Origin: Rubellimicrobium aerolatum
Lineage (GTDB): Bacteria; Pseudomonadota; Alphaproteobacteria; Rhodobacterales; Rhodobacteraceae
Length of the DNA stretch: 64,000 nucleotides
NCBI RefSeq assembly: GCF_017872975.1
Contig: NZ_JAGGJP010000002.1
Location: 372,001 to 436,000, forward strand
Reading direction: 5' to 3'
Shown: piece after piece, positions 52,626 through 60,418 of the stretch
Layout of the letters: the number at the start of each line of letters is the position of its first letter
Numbering within the stretch: the stretch's first letter is position 1
Notes under the pieces: model-generated
The model's database searches: none
Told to the model about the DNA's origin: nothing
The model's input: the letters and a program-made list of their open reading frames with translations, nothing else
Made by a program: the position numbers and the translations under genes

Positions 52626-53213
52626 ATGCTCAAGACCCTTCTCGCCACCGCCGCCCTGCTGGCCGCCACCACCGCCGGCGCGACCCCCGTCGCCCCCCTC
52701 CTCGTCAACGGCGACTTCGAGGACGGCCTGACCGGCTGGACCGCGACGGCCTGGGGGGACACCTGGATCGGCGCCGAGGTCGACTCCGGCCCGGACGGCT
52801 CGGCCAACCTCGGCGCGGGCCTCTACGCCGGCGCCGGCGCCACCCTGAGCCAGAGCTTCGCCACCACCGCCGGCCACGCCTACGCCTTGTCGTTCTGGTC
52901 CTTCAACTCCTGGTGGGGCGACGTGCCGATCCTCTACGCCTTCGGCGACGTGGCCGGAGAGGTGTCCGACATCCCCCGCTGGATCGAGACCACCGCGACC
53001 GTCGTGGCCAGCTCCGCCATCACGACCCTGACCTTCACCTTCGACGCGGCCGACGTGCCCGAGGACTACAACGCCTACCTGGGCCTCGACGACGTGACGA
53101 TCACCGACGAGGGCCCCGCCGCCCCCGCCCCGGTGCCGCTCCCCGCCTCGGGCCTCCTGCTGATGGGCGCGCTGGCCGGCGCCGGCGCGCTGCGCCGCAA
53201 GCGCGCGGCCTGA
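52626..53213 (+). CDS. VPLPA-CTERM sorting-signal secreted protein
   Basis: A 195-residue exported protein. The signal peptide is MLKTLLATAALLAATTAGAT. The mature part starts LLVNGDFEDGLTGWTATAWG, a carbohydrate-binding-module-like (DUF642-type) jelly-roll opening. The last 26 residues are VPLPASGLLLMGALAGAGAL then RRKRAA: the VPLPA motif, a hydrophobic segment and a basic tail that form the VPLPA-CTERM signal recognised by exosortase-type systems in Rhodobacterales. It is probably anchored or released at the cell surface in biofilm matrix. No exosortase gene is in the window. Confidence 0.85.
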   Translation: MLKTLLATAALLAATTAGATPVAPLLVNGDFEDGLTGWTATAWGDTWIGAEVDSGPDGSANLGAGLYAGAGATLSQSFATTAGHAYALSFWSFNSWWGDVPILYAFGDVAGEVSDIPRWIETTATVVASSAITTLTFTFDAADVPEDYNAYLGLDDVTITDEGPAAPAPVPLPASGLLLMGALAGAGALRRKRAA

Positions 53214-53264
53214 CCCGACGCGCGGAACGGCCCGACCCGGACGGCCATCACGGGACCGGTCCAG

Positions 53265-53288
53265 CGTAGGGTGGGGTTCCACCCCACC
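53265..53288. repeat. GTAGGGTGGG-type palindromic repeat, copy 2
   Basis: CGTAGGGTGGGGTTCCACCC then CACC; stem GTGGGGT-TCC-ACCCCAC. It lies 52 bases after the VPLPA-CTERM gene and may serve as its terminator. Confidence 0.65.
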
Positions 53289-53354
53289 ATCCCGGCGCGC
53301 AGGACGCAGGGAATCGCGCCCAACATGGCTTGCCGCCCCGCAAGGTGCGTGGTC

Positions 53355-53384
53355 CTTCGCGTCCCGCGAAGGTTCACGCACCGC
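53355..53384. repeat. 30-base repeat flanking the VPLPA-CTERM gene, copy 2
   Basis: Identical to 52338-52367. Similarity continues loosely on the right side of both copies (GCGTGAACCCC versus GCGCGAACCCC, then ACCCACGCCCCCTGCG versus ACCCACACCCCCTACG), so the ancestral unit was about 100 bases long. Confidence 0.75.
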
Positions 53385-53440
53385 TGGACCTCGGCGGCCG
53401 GATGGTGCGCGAACCCCGGCTCCCCCAGAACCCACACCCC

Positions 53441-54136
53441 CTACGCCGTCGAACGGAGGTCCAGCCTCAGCGCCGAATGGTCGCTCAGGCCGGCGCGGGT
53501 CGAATGGTCGTAATCGGCCGCCGAGACCCGCTCCACGAGGTCCGCCGACACGAAGGCATGATCCAGGCGGAACCCGTTCCCCGCCGTCGAATACCACGAG
53601 AACTCCCGTGCCTCCCCATGGAGGAGTCGCCACGCATCGACCCAGCCGGCCTCCCCCAGGCGCCCGAACTCGGCCGCGCATTGGAAGGTCGCCCCCGCCT
53701 CGTCCAGGCGATGCCGCCCGGTGTTGAAGTCCCCCATGACGAGCGTCGGCCCGGACAGCTCCGGGGGCCGACCGAGAAGCCACAAGAACATCGGTCGCTT
53801 CGCCTTCAGTTGCGCGAAGTAGACGCCGACAAGGGTGACCCCGGCCACGCGCGCGGCCACGGCCCGATGCTCCTCGCCCTCGGGCAGGGCCAGCGGCACG
53901 GCCTCGGCCTCCTCGCGGGCGAACAGCGCCACGGTGTTGGTCTTAGGCGGCACCTCGGGCACGAAGCACCGCCGATAGCCCGCCTCGGCCAGACGCGCGC
54001 GGAGCCGGTCCCCCGTCGGGCCGCGATGCACCTCCGAGCAGATGATCGCATCGCTGCCCGTCCCGACCAGCCACTCCGCCAAGGCGTCGATCCGGCGGGA
54101 GCCGCCGTGCCAGAGGTTGAGCGTCGTGATCTTCAT
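53441..54136 (-). CDS. Endonuclease/exonuclease/phosphatase family protein
   Basis: A 231-residue protein of the DNase I-like superfamily. It starts MKITTLNLWHGGSRRIDALA (catalytic asparagine in TLNLWHG), continues with DAIICSEVHRGPTGDRL (the metal-binding glutamate), LVMGDFNTGRHRLDEAG and ends with FRLDHAFVSADLVER and LSDHSALRLDLRS, which hold the catalytic DH pair. The substrate (DNA, phospholipid or inositol phosphate) cannot be told. No signal peptide. The ATG at 54136 fits the family start; the upstream ATG at 54178 lies in a repeat. Confidence 0.83.
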   Translation of the reverse strand: MKITTLNLWHGGSRRIDALAEWLVGTGSDAIICSEVHRGPTGDRLRARLAEAGYRRCFVPEVPPKTNTVALFAREEAEAVPLALPEGEEHRAVAARVAGVTLVGVYFAQLKAKRPMFLWLLGRPPELSGPTLVMGDFNTGRHRLDEAGATFQCAAEFGRLGEAGWVDAWRLLHGEAREFSWYSTAGNGFRLDHAFVSADLVERVSAADYDHSTRAGLSDHSALRLDLRSTA

Positions 54137-54156
54137 CGGGCGGGCGTCCTGACCGG

Positions 54157-54179
54157 CGTAGGGTGGGTTACCCCTCACC
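54157..54179. repeat. GTAGGGTGGG-type palindromic repeat, copy 3
   Basis: CGTAGGGTGGGTTACCCCTC then ACC; GGGT and ACCC arms with mismatch. It lies just upstream of the minus-strand endonuclease-family gene. Confidence 0.5.
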
Positions 54180-54280
54180 TTGACCCGCGCAGCCCCGAGG
54201 CGGAACCTCGCCCCAGGTTAACAAACCGTTGCCACCGAACGCTCACCCCCCGATTCGCGCAACACCCCCCAACCCTCGCG

Positions 54281-54315
54281 TATAAAGGACCTCCACGACG
54301 AAAGGAGGTGATTCC
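54281..54315 (+). promoter_or_regulatory. Self-complementary leader with near-perfect Shine-Dalgarno
   Basis: A TATAAA (54281-54286) is followed by ACCTCC (54289-54294), nine bases, then AAAGGAGGTGATTCC (54301-54315) directly before an ATG at 54316. AAGGAGGTGAT is an almost full complement of the 16S rRNA 3' end. ACCTCC can pair with GGAGGT, hiding the ribosome site in a hairpin. The arrangement looks like a translationally controlled leader. The reading frame that follows is doubtful (see the entry for 54316). Confidence 0.5.
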
Positions 54316-54375
54316 ATGCGCGCAGACGACCCGACGACCGCCCCGGCCCCCAGCCACGCCCCCGCGCTGGCCCGC
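54316..54375 (+). other. Start of a possible leader peptide convergent to polA
   Basis: The ATG behind the strong ribosome site opens MRADDPTTAPAPSHAPALAR then LV, about 20 residues before the frame enters the antisense of polA. No stop follows until 58257, because antisense frames in this GC-rich DNA are often open. Real coding of the long frame is unlikely. A short peptide would need a frameshift or a start in another frame, so I mark only the non-overlapping part. It is not clear what is translated here. Confidence 0.25.
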
Positions 54376-57183
54376 CTAGTGCGCGTCGGCCCAGGTGCGC
54401 CCGCGTCCCGCCTCGACTTCCAGCGGCACCGACAGCCGCACCGCCGGATCGGGCGCCGCGACCATCACGGCGCGCGCCCGCTCGATCAGCGCGTCCTCGG
54501 CCCCCTGCTCCACCTCGAACAGCAGTTCGTCGTGGACCTGGAGCAGCATCCGCACGGGCAGCCCCGCGATGGCCGGCTCCATGCGGATCATCGCGCGGCG
54601 GATGATGTCGGCCGCCGTCCCCTGGATCGGCGCGTTGATCGCGGCGCGGCGGGCAAAGGCCGCGCCGGGCCCCTTGGCGTTGATCTCGGGCGTGTGGATC
54701 TTCCGCCCGAACAGGGTCCGCACGAAGCCGTCGCGCTTCGCCCCCTGGATCACGCTGTCCATGAAGGCCTTGATGCCGGGGAACTTGACGAAGTAGGCGT
54801 CGATGAACCGCTGCGCCTCGTCCTTCGGGATGCGGAGGTTGCGCGCCAGCCCGAACCCCGAGATCCCGTAGATGATCCCGAAGTTGATCGCCTTCGCCCG
54901 CCGCCGCAGCTCGGGCGTCATCTGGTCCAGCGGCACCCCGAACATCTCGGACGCCGTGATCGCGTGGATGTCCCGCCCCTCGCGGAAGGCGGCCTTCATC
55001 TCCGGCAGGTCCGCCATGTGCGCCAGCAGCCGCAGCTCGATCTGGGAATAGTCCAGCGACACCAGCACCTTGCCGGGCTCCGCGACGAAGGCCTCGCGGA
55101 TGCGGCGGCCCTCCTCGGTGCGGACGGGGATGTTCTGGAGGTTCGGATCGGTGGACGCCAGCCGCCCGGTGTTCGCGCCCGCGATGGAATAGCTCGTATG
55201 GACGCGCCCTGTCTCCGGGTTGATCGCGTTCTGGAGCGCGTCCGTGTAGGTGCTCTTCAGCTTGCTGACCTGACGCCAGTCCAGCACCCGGCCGGGCAGC
55301 GGATGCTCGGTCGCGAGGTCCTCCAGCACGTTCACGTCCGTCCCATAGGCCCCGGTCTTGCCCTTGACCCCGCCCGGCAGCTTCATCTCGTCGAACAGCA
55401 GTTCCCCGAGCTGCTTGGGGCTCCCGAGGTTGAACGGCCGCCCCGCCATCTCCTGCACCTCGGCCTCCAGTTGCGCCATCTTCTGCGCGAAGGCCCCGGA
55501 CATGCGGGACAGCGTGTCGCGGTCCACCTTGACCCCCGCCATCTCCATATGGGCGAGGACGGGCACCATCGGCCGCTCCAGCGTCTCGTAGACGGTCGTC
55601 ACGCCGACCCGGTGCAGCCGCGGCCGCAGCACGGTCCACAGCCGCAGGGTCACGTCCGCGTCCTCGGCGGCATAGGGCGTCGCGCGGTCGATCGGCACGC
55701 GGTCGAACGTCACCATGCTCTTGCCGCTCCCGATCAGTTCCTTGATCGGGATGGGCACGTGGCCGAGGTAGCGCTCGCTCAGCTCGTCCATGCCGTGGTT
55801 GTGCAGGCCCCCGTGGAGCGCATAGCTCAGCAGCATGGTGTCGTCGTGCGGCCGGATCTCGATCCCGTGGCGGGCGAGCACCTTCCAGTCGTACTTGATG
55901 TTCTGCCCGATCTTGAGGATGTCGTCCGCCTCAAGCACCGGCTTCAGCGCGTCCAGGACCTCCTGCAAGGGCAACTGCCCCTCGGCCAACTGGTCGCCGC
56001 CGAACAGGTCGGCGGTGGGCGAGGACTTGTGCCCGACCGGGATGTAGCAGGCGACGCCCGGCGCGGTGGCGAGGCAGATGCCCGCCAGCTCCGCCACCAT
56101 CTCGTTGAGCGAGGTGGTCTCGGTGTCCACCGCCACCCGCCCCGCCTCGCGGATGCGGGCGATCCACTGGTCCAACTGCTCCCGCGTCCGCACCGTCTCG
56201 TAGGCGGCGCGGTCGATGGGCGGCAGCGCCGTCTCCTCGGGCGCGGGCAGCTCGCGCGCCATCTGGCCCGAATCCTCCGGCACCGCCGGCGCGTCCACGC
56301 CCAGCCGCTGCGCCACCTTCTTCGACAGGCTGCGGAACTCCATCCGTCCCAGGAAGTCGAGGATCGTCGCCGCGTCGGGCTCCCGCACCTCCAGCGAATC
56401 GAGGTCGAAGTCGAGCGGCATGTCGCAATGGAGCCGCACGAGGTCCCGCGACAGCCGCACCTGATCGGCGTAGTCGATGAGCGTCTGCCGCCGCTTGGCC
56501 TGCTTGATCTCGGGCGCGCGCGCCAGCAGCGTGTCGAGGTCGCCATACTCCTGAATCAGTTGGGCGGCGGTCTTGGCCCCGATCCCCGGTGCGCCCGGCA
56601 CGTTGTCCACGGCGTCGCCCATCAGCGCCTGCACGTCCACCACCCGCTCGGGATAGACGCCGAACTTCTCGAAGACCCCCTCGCGGTCGATGCGCTTGTT
56701 CTTCATGGGGTCGAGCATCTCGACCCCGCCGCCCACGAGCTGCATCAGGTCCTTGTCCGAGCTGACGATGGTCACGCGCCCGCCCGCGTCCCGCGCCTGG
56801 CAGGTCAGCGTGGCGATGATGTCGTCGGCCTCGAAGCCCTCGATCTCGTGGCAGCTGACCCCGAAGGCGCGCGTCGCCTCCCGCGTCAGCGGGAACTGCG
56901 GCACCAGCTCCTCGGGCGGCGGCGGCCGGTGGGCCTTGTAGTCGCCATACATCTCGTTGCGGAACGACTTGGAGGAGAAGTCGAAGATCACCGCGACATG
57001 GGTCGCCGCGTCCGCGCCGGTGTTGGTCTCGATGTAGCGCAGCAGCATGTTGCAGAAGCCCGCGACGGCGCCCACCGGCAAGCCGTCGGACTTCCGCGTG
57101 AGCGGCGGCAGCGCATGGTAGGCCCGGAAGATGAAGGCCGAGCCGTCGATCAGGTGCAGGTGGCACCCTTTGCCGAACGCCAT
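54376..57183 (-). CDS. polA: DNA polymerase I
   Basis: A 935-residue repair polymerase with all three domains. The 5'-3' exonuclease is at residues 1-290 (FIFRAYHALPPLTRKSDGLP, VIFDFSSKSFRNEMYGDYKA). A 3'-5' exonuclease lies at about 330-520 with an intact DTETTSLNEMVAELAGI motif. The polymerase covers about 560-935 with DYSQIELRLLAHMADLPEM (motif A), RRRAKAINFGIIYGISGFGL (O-helix) and LQVHDELLFEVEQGAE (motif C). It fills gaps and removes RNA primers. It is followed towards the left by a region with an unusual leader on the other strand. Confidence 0.97.
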   Translation of the reverse strand: MAFGKGCHLHLIDGSAFIFRAYHALPPLTRKSDGLPVGAVAGFCNMLLRYIETNTGADAATHVAVIFDFSSKSFRNEMYGDYKAHRPPPPEELVPQFPLTREATRAFGVSCHEIEGFEADDIIATLTCQARDAGGRVTIVSSDKDLMQLVGGGVEMLDPMKNKRIDREGVFEKFGVYPERVVDVQALMGDAVDNVPGAPGIGAKTAAQLIQEYGDLDTLLARAPEIKQAKRRQTLIDYADQVRLSRDLVRLHCDMPLDFDLDSLEVREPDAATILDFLGRMEFRSLSKKVAQRLGVDAPAVPEDSGQMARELPAPEETALPPIDRAAYETVRTREQLDQWIARIREAGRVAVDTETTSLNEMVAELAGICLATAPGVACYIPVGHKSSPTADLFGGDQLAEGQLPLQEVLDALKPVLEADDILKIGQNIKYDWKVLARHGIEIRPHDDTMLLSYALHGGLHNHGMDELSERYLGHVPIPIKELIGSGKSMVTFDRVPIDRATPYAAEDADVTLRLWTVLRPRLHRVGVTTVYETLERPMVPVLAHMEMAGVKVDRDTLSRMSGAFAQKMAQLEAEVQEMAGRPFNLGSPKQLGELLFDEMKLPGGVKGKTGAYGTDVNVLEDLATEHPLPGRVLDWRQVSKLKSTYTDALQNAINPETGRVHTSYSIAGANTGRLASTDPNLQNIPVRTEEGRRIREAFVAEPGKVLVSLDYSQIELRLLAHMADLPEMKAAFREGRDIHAITASEMFGVPLDQMTPELRRRAKAINFGIIYGISGFGLARNLRIPKDEAQRFIDAYFVKFPGIKAFMDSVIQGAKRDGFVRTLFGRKIHTPEINAKGPGAAFARRAAINAPIQGTAADIIRRAMIRMEPAIAGLPVRMLLQVHDELLFEVEQGAEDALIERARAVMVAAPDPAVRLSVPLEVEAGRGRTWADAH

Positions 57184-57198
57184 GCGCCCCGCCCCCCG

Positions 57199-57561
57199 TC
57201 AGTTGCCGTGATGCTGGCCCGAGCCGCCGTCGTTGCCCTTCCGCGCGCCGTCCGTCCCCGCGCCCGGCTGCTTGCCGCGCACGGTCCCCTCCAGGTCGGC
57301 GGGCTGGGCATGGTCGGCGAGGCCCGGCGTCGCCGGATGGGCGTGCTGCGCCTCCGACTCGGCGTGGACGAAGCGGGCGTCGCAATAGCCGCAGTCGATG
57401 AACCCCTGCTCGCGCGGGATCGTATACCAGACGCGGGGATGCCCCAGCGCGCCCTGCCCGCCGTCGCAGGACACGCGCCAGGCGGTGACGACCTTCACCT
57501 CCGGCGGCGGCAGCCCGTCGGGCGCGGGATGGTCCGTGCGGCGGATCATGATCTGGGTCAT
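57199..57561 (-). CDS. NDUFS6-like zinc-finger protein with extended C-terminus
   Basis: A 120-residue protein. Residues 28-65 carry the CHCC zinc motif of the NDUFS6/YnfU-like family: Cys32, His41, Cys57 and Cys60 in VSCDGGQGALGHPRV and IDCGYCDARFV. In mitochondria the relative belongs to complex I; in bacteria such proteins usually have 60-80 residues. Here about 50 extra residues rich in Gly, His and charged residues (GARKGNDGGSGQHHGN at the end) follow the zinc domain. It lies 15 bases upstream of polA in the same direction and is probably co-transcribed. Confidence 0.8.
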   Translation of the reverse strand: MTQIMIRRTDHPAPDGLPPPEVKVVTAWRVSCDGGQGALGHPRVWYTIPREQGFIDCGYCDARFVHAESEAQHAHPATPGLADHAQPADLEGTVRGKQPGAGTDGARKGNDGGSGQHHGN

Positions 57562-57666
57562 GGGAAGCGGTCCCCCTCGGGCTGTGCGGCGCTCGGGCCG
57601 GTCTTAGCCCAGCCCGGAGGGCGAGGAAAGTGCGGCGCTCCGGACAGCGCCGCGACCCGCCACGCC

Positions 57667-58029
57667 CTAGCGCGACAGCATGGGGCCCAGCGGCCGTCCG
57701 CCCAGGATGTGGATGTGGAAGTGCGGCACCTCCTGCCCCCCCGCCTCGCGGGTGTTGGCGATGGCGCGGAAGCCGGGCTCCAGCCCCTCCATCCGGCAGA
57801 CCTCGGCCACGGCGGCGAGGAACCCGGCCTGCTCCACCGCCGTCGCCTCGGCGGCGAAGTGGTCGAGGCTGGCATAGGGCCCCTTCGGGATCACGAGGAC
57901 GTGCACGGGCGCCTGCGGCCGCACGTCGTGGAAGGCGAGCGCGTGCTCGTTCTCGAAGACCGTCTTGGCCGGGATCTCGCCGCGCAGGATGCGGGCGAAG
58001 ACGTTGCCGGGGTCGTAGTCGAAGGCCAC
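57667..58029 (-). CDS. HIT-family protein
   Basis: A 120-residue nucleotide-binding protein of the HIT superfamily (HINT-like). Features are NVFARILRGEIPAKTVFENE, ALAFHDVRPQAPVHVLVIPK and the catalytic triad motif HFHIHILGGRPLGPML near the C-terminus. Members hydrolyse nucleoside phosphoramidates or similar. The start is GTG 58029, supported by GAGGAGA nine bases upstream and by the family N-terminus; no ATG fits. It is a separate gene about 105 bases to the right of the zinc protein. Confidence 0.9.
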   Translation of the reverse strand: MAFDYDPGNVFARILRGEIPAKTVFENEHALAFHDVRPQAPVHVLVIPKGPYASLDHFAAEATAVEQAGFLAAVAEVCRMEGLEPGFRAIANTREAGGQEVPHFHIHILGGRPLGPMLSR

Positions 58030-58368
58030 GGGGCATCTCCTCAAGCCGAACAGGGCCGTGGCGCGGCCCTCCGGGGCGCATCCTGTCCCACCGCCGCGCC
58101 CGGCGCCAGGGGCGGCGCGCGGCCGCGGCGGCCCGGCGCGCGGACGGGGCCCGGACGGGCGGCGCCCGGCGCATTGGCGCCCACCTGTGGCCCTCCCGCC
58201 ACGGACCCTGGGGCTCCCGGCGGGGCGGACTCGACACAAGCCATGGTTTGGCCTTGATTTTGTCGTGGGTCGCCCGGTCGGACGCCCTTGACGACACAGG
58301 GCCCTTCGATGGCGGCCTGCCCCATCTGCGGCTTGATCCCGATCGCGTGAAGATTCTAAGCAGATTCC
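58030..58368. other. Gene-free region upstream of the sugar transferase gene
   Basis: About 340 bases. The left part is extremely GC-rich with many short GGGCC/GGCCC palindromes (for example GGGCCG-TGGCG-CGGCCC at 58046-58062). The right part (58235-58368) is AT-richer and should contain the promoter of the sugar transferase gene, but I could not fix -35/-10 boxes. A minus-strand frame at 58041-58325 has no recognisable domain. Confidence 0.45.
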
Positions 58369-59226
58369 ATGACGAACATCGATCCCACCGCGTCATCCTG
58401 CGAAGGCCCGGGCCCGGCGCCCGGCCTGCCTCTCCGCCCCCTCGGGACGGGACGCGCCGCGCGTCGCTCCCGGGCGGCGCTGCCGCCGATGCCGCTGGGC
58501 AAGCGGCTGTTCGACATCATGCTGTCGTTCCTGCTCCTGGCGATCCTCTGGCCCGTGCTGCTGCTGACCGCGCTGGTGCTGCTGCTGGCCGAGGGGCGGC
58601 CCGTCTTCTACCTGGGGGAACGCATGTGCTCCCCGGACCGTTCGTTCCGCCAGATCAAGTTCCGCACCATGCGGGTCGGCGCCGACGCGGTGGGCGGGGT
58701 GACGGGCGGCGACAAGGCGGCCTCGATCTCGCCGTTGCACCAGCTCCTGCGGCGCACCCGCGCGGACGAGCTGCCGCAGCTCATCAACGTCCTCAAGGGC
58801 GAGATGAGCCTCGTCGGCCCCCGCCCGCCCATGCGCTCCTACGTCGAGGCCTTTCCCGAGATCTACACGCCGGTGCTCCAGAGCCGCCCGGGCGTGACCG
58901 GCCTCGCGACCCTGCGATTCCACCAGCACGAGGAGCGGCTGCTGGCCTCCTGCCGGACCCACCGCGAGACCGAGGCCGTCTACCGCCGCCGCTGCATCCC
59001 CCGCAAGGCGCGGCTCGACCTGATCTACCAGCAGCGCCGCAGCCTGTGGCTCGACCTCGCCCTGGTGGCCGAGACGGCGACCAAGCCCTTCTGGCGGGTG
59101 CATCACCGCAACCAGTTCCCCATGCCGCAGCAGGTCGTGACCGCCAAGGTCGCGTCGGGCCTGCCCGCCGGCATGGCGGCCCCGCAGCCCGCGCCCGTGC
59201 CGATCTCCCCCCATCCGGCCGAGTAG
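58369..59226 (+). CDS. Bacterial sugar transferase (undecaprenyl-phosphate sugar phosphotransferase)
   Basis: A 285-residue membrane enzyme of the WbaP/PglC-type phosphoglycosyl transferases. After a 40-residue polar N-terminus comes KRLFDIMLSFLLLAILWPVL (membrane segment), ERMCSPDRSFRQIKFRTMRV, RTRADELPQLINVLKGEMSL (with the catalytic DE pair) and VGPRPPMRSYVEAFPEI. It transfers a sugar phosphate to the lipid carrier to start exopolysaccharide or O-antigen units. The only neighbouring polysaccharide gene is galE, which is convergent. A Pro-rich tail of about 25 residues ends the protein. Confidence 0.88.
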   Translation: MTNIDPTASSCEGPGPAPGLPLRPLGTGRAARRSRAALPPMPLGKRLFDIMLSFLLLAILWPVLLLTALVLLLAEGRPVFYLGERMCSPDRSFRQIKFRTMRVGADAVGGVTGGDKAASISPLHQLLRRTRADELPQLINVLKGEMSLVGPRPPMRSYVEAFPEIYTPVLQSRPGVTGLATLRFHQHEERLLASCRTHRETEAVYRRRCIPRKARLDLIYQQRRSLWLDLALVAETATKPFWRVHHRNQFPMPQQVVTAKVASGLPAGMAAPQPAPVPISPHPAE

Positions 59227-59237
59227 GGGGGCGCCCG

Positions 59238-60278
59238 TCAGGGCGCCGCCGGAGCCGCCTCGCGCGGGGCCTCGTAGCCCCAGGGATTGGCCGACTGCCA
59301 GGCCCACAGGCTTCGCACCATGTCGTCCACGTCGCACTCCGCCCGCCAGCCCAGGACGCGGTTGGCCCGCCCGCAATCGGCCCGCATCTCGGCCACGTCG
59401 CCGGGACGGCGGGGATGCACCTCGGCGGGCAAGGGGCGGCCCACCGCGCGCTCGAAGGCCGCCAGCATCTCCTTGACCGACACGCCCTGGCCGGTGCCGA
59501 TGTTGTAGGCCTCCGCGCCCGAGGCCGCCTCGGCGCGGGCCAGCGCCGCGACATGGGCGCGGGCGAGGTCGGCCACGTGGATGTAGTCGCGCACGCCCGT
59601 CCCGTCCGGCGTCGGATAGTCGTTCCCCCAGATCCGCAGCGCGTCGCGCCGCCCTGCCGCCACCTGGGCCATGAAGGGCATCAGGTTCTCGGGCACGCCG
59701 CGCGGGTCCTCGCCCATCCGGCCCGAGGCGTGCGCCCCGACCGGGTTGAAGTAGCGCAGCAGGATCGCCGCCCGCCCTGCGTCGGCGGCGGCCCAGTCTG
59801 TCAGCATCCGCTCGGCGATGACCTTGGTCTGGCCGTAGACGTTGGTCGGCCCGATCGGGTGGTCCTCGTCGAAGGGCAGGTAGCGAGGCTCGCCGTAGAC
59901 GGTGGCCGAGGAGGAGAAGATGATCCGCGCCGTCCCCGCCGCCTCCATCGCCTTGAGGAGCGAGACGGTCCCGGCGACGTTCACGTCGTAGTAGTCGGTC
60001 GCGCGCCGCGCGCTCTCGCCCACCGACTTGAGGCCGGCGAAGTGGATCACCGCGTCGGGCCGGAAGCGGGTCGCGGCGGCGGTCAGGCGCGCGGTGTCGC
60101 GGATGTCGCATTCCTCGGACTCGAAGAAGCCGTTGGTCAGCTCGCGCACGCGGTCGAGCGCCCGGGGGCTGCTGTTGGCGAAGCTGTCCACCACCAGCGC
60201 CTCGTGGCCCTGGCCCAGGAGCTCGACCAGGGTGTGGCTGCCGATGTAGCCGGCGCCGCCGGTCACGAGAACGCGCAT
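59238..60278 (-). CDS. galE: UDP-glucose 4-epimerase
   Basis: A 346-residue short-chain-dehydrogenase-fold enzyme. VLVTGGAGYIGSHTLVELL is the NAD site, FIHFAG-like VIHFAGLKSVGESARRA follows, and IIFSSSATVYGEP with NVYGQTKVIAERML contains the catalytic Ser/Thr, Tyr and Lys. It interconverts UDP-glucose and UDP-galactose, supplying galactose for surface polysaccharide. It is convergent with the sugar transferase gene (12 bases apart). A 3'-end repeat lies upstream between it and the hydantoinase-family gene. Confidence 0.95.
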   Translation of the reverse strand: MRVLVTGGAGYIGSHTLVELLGQGHEALVVDSFANSSPRALDRVRELTNGFFESEECDIRDTARLTAAATRFRPDAVIHFAGLKSVGESARRATDYYDVNVAGTVSLLKAMEAAGTARIIFSSSATVYGEPRYLPFDEDHPIGPTNVYGQTKVIAERMLTDWAAADAGRAAILLRYFNPVGAHASGRMGEDPRGVPENLMPFMAQVAAGRRDALRIWGNDYPTPDGTGVRDYIHVADLARAHVAALARAEAASGAEAYNIGTGQGVSVKEMLAAFERAVGRPLPAEVHPRRPGDVAEMRADCGRANRVLGWRAECDVDDMVRSLWAWQSANPWGYEAPREAAPAAP

Positions 60279-60343
60279 CTGTCCCTCATGCGTTGTGTGT
60301 GCCGGCATAGCGGCCGGACGGGGGGCTTGGTTCCGACAGCGAC

Positions 60344-60405
60344 AGGGGCTCCGCCCCTCGGCCCTTCGGGCCTCACCCCGGGATATTTGGAGCCAAAGAA
60401 AGGCC
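60344..60405 (-). repeat. Rhodobacterales-type 3'-end repeat, copy 4
   Basis: An AGGGGC-TCC-GCCCCT hairpin (60344-60358), a GGCCC-TTC-GGGCC hairpin (60360-60372) and the core GGGATATTTGGAGCCAAAG (60380-60398). It lies 14 bases beyond the stop of the minus-strand hydantoinase-family gene, the same position relative to a stop codon as copy 3. Confidence 0.75.
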
Positions 60406-60418
60406 AGGGGCAAGGCCG

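Noticed and set aside
54316-58257. A 1313-codon plus-strand open frame behind a very strong ribosome site
   Set aside because: It is antisense to polA, the zinc protein and the HIT gene, all of which have clear domains, and its translation is low-complexity Arg/His/Leu sequence. Only the leader is kept as a finding.
58041-58325. Minus-strand frame upstream of the HIT gene
   Set aside because: No ribosome site, no domain, low-complexity composition.
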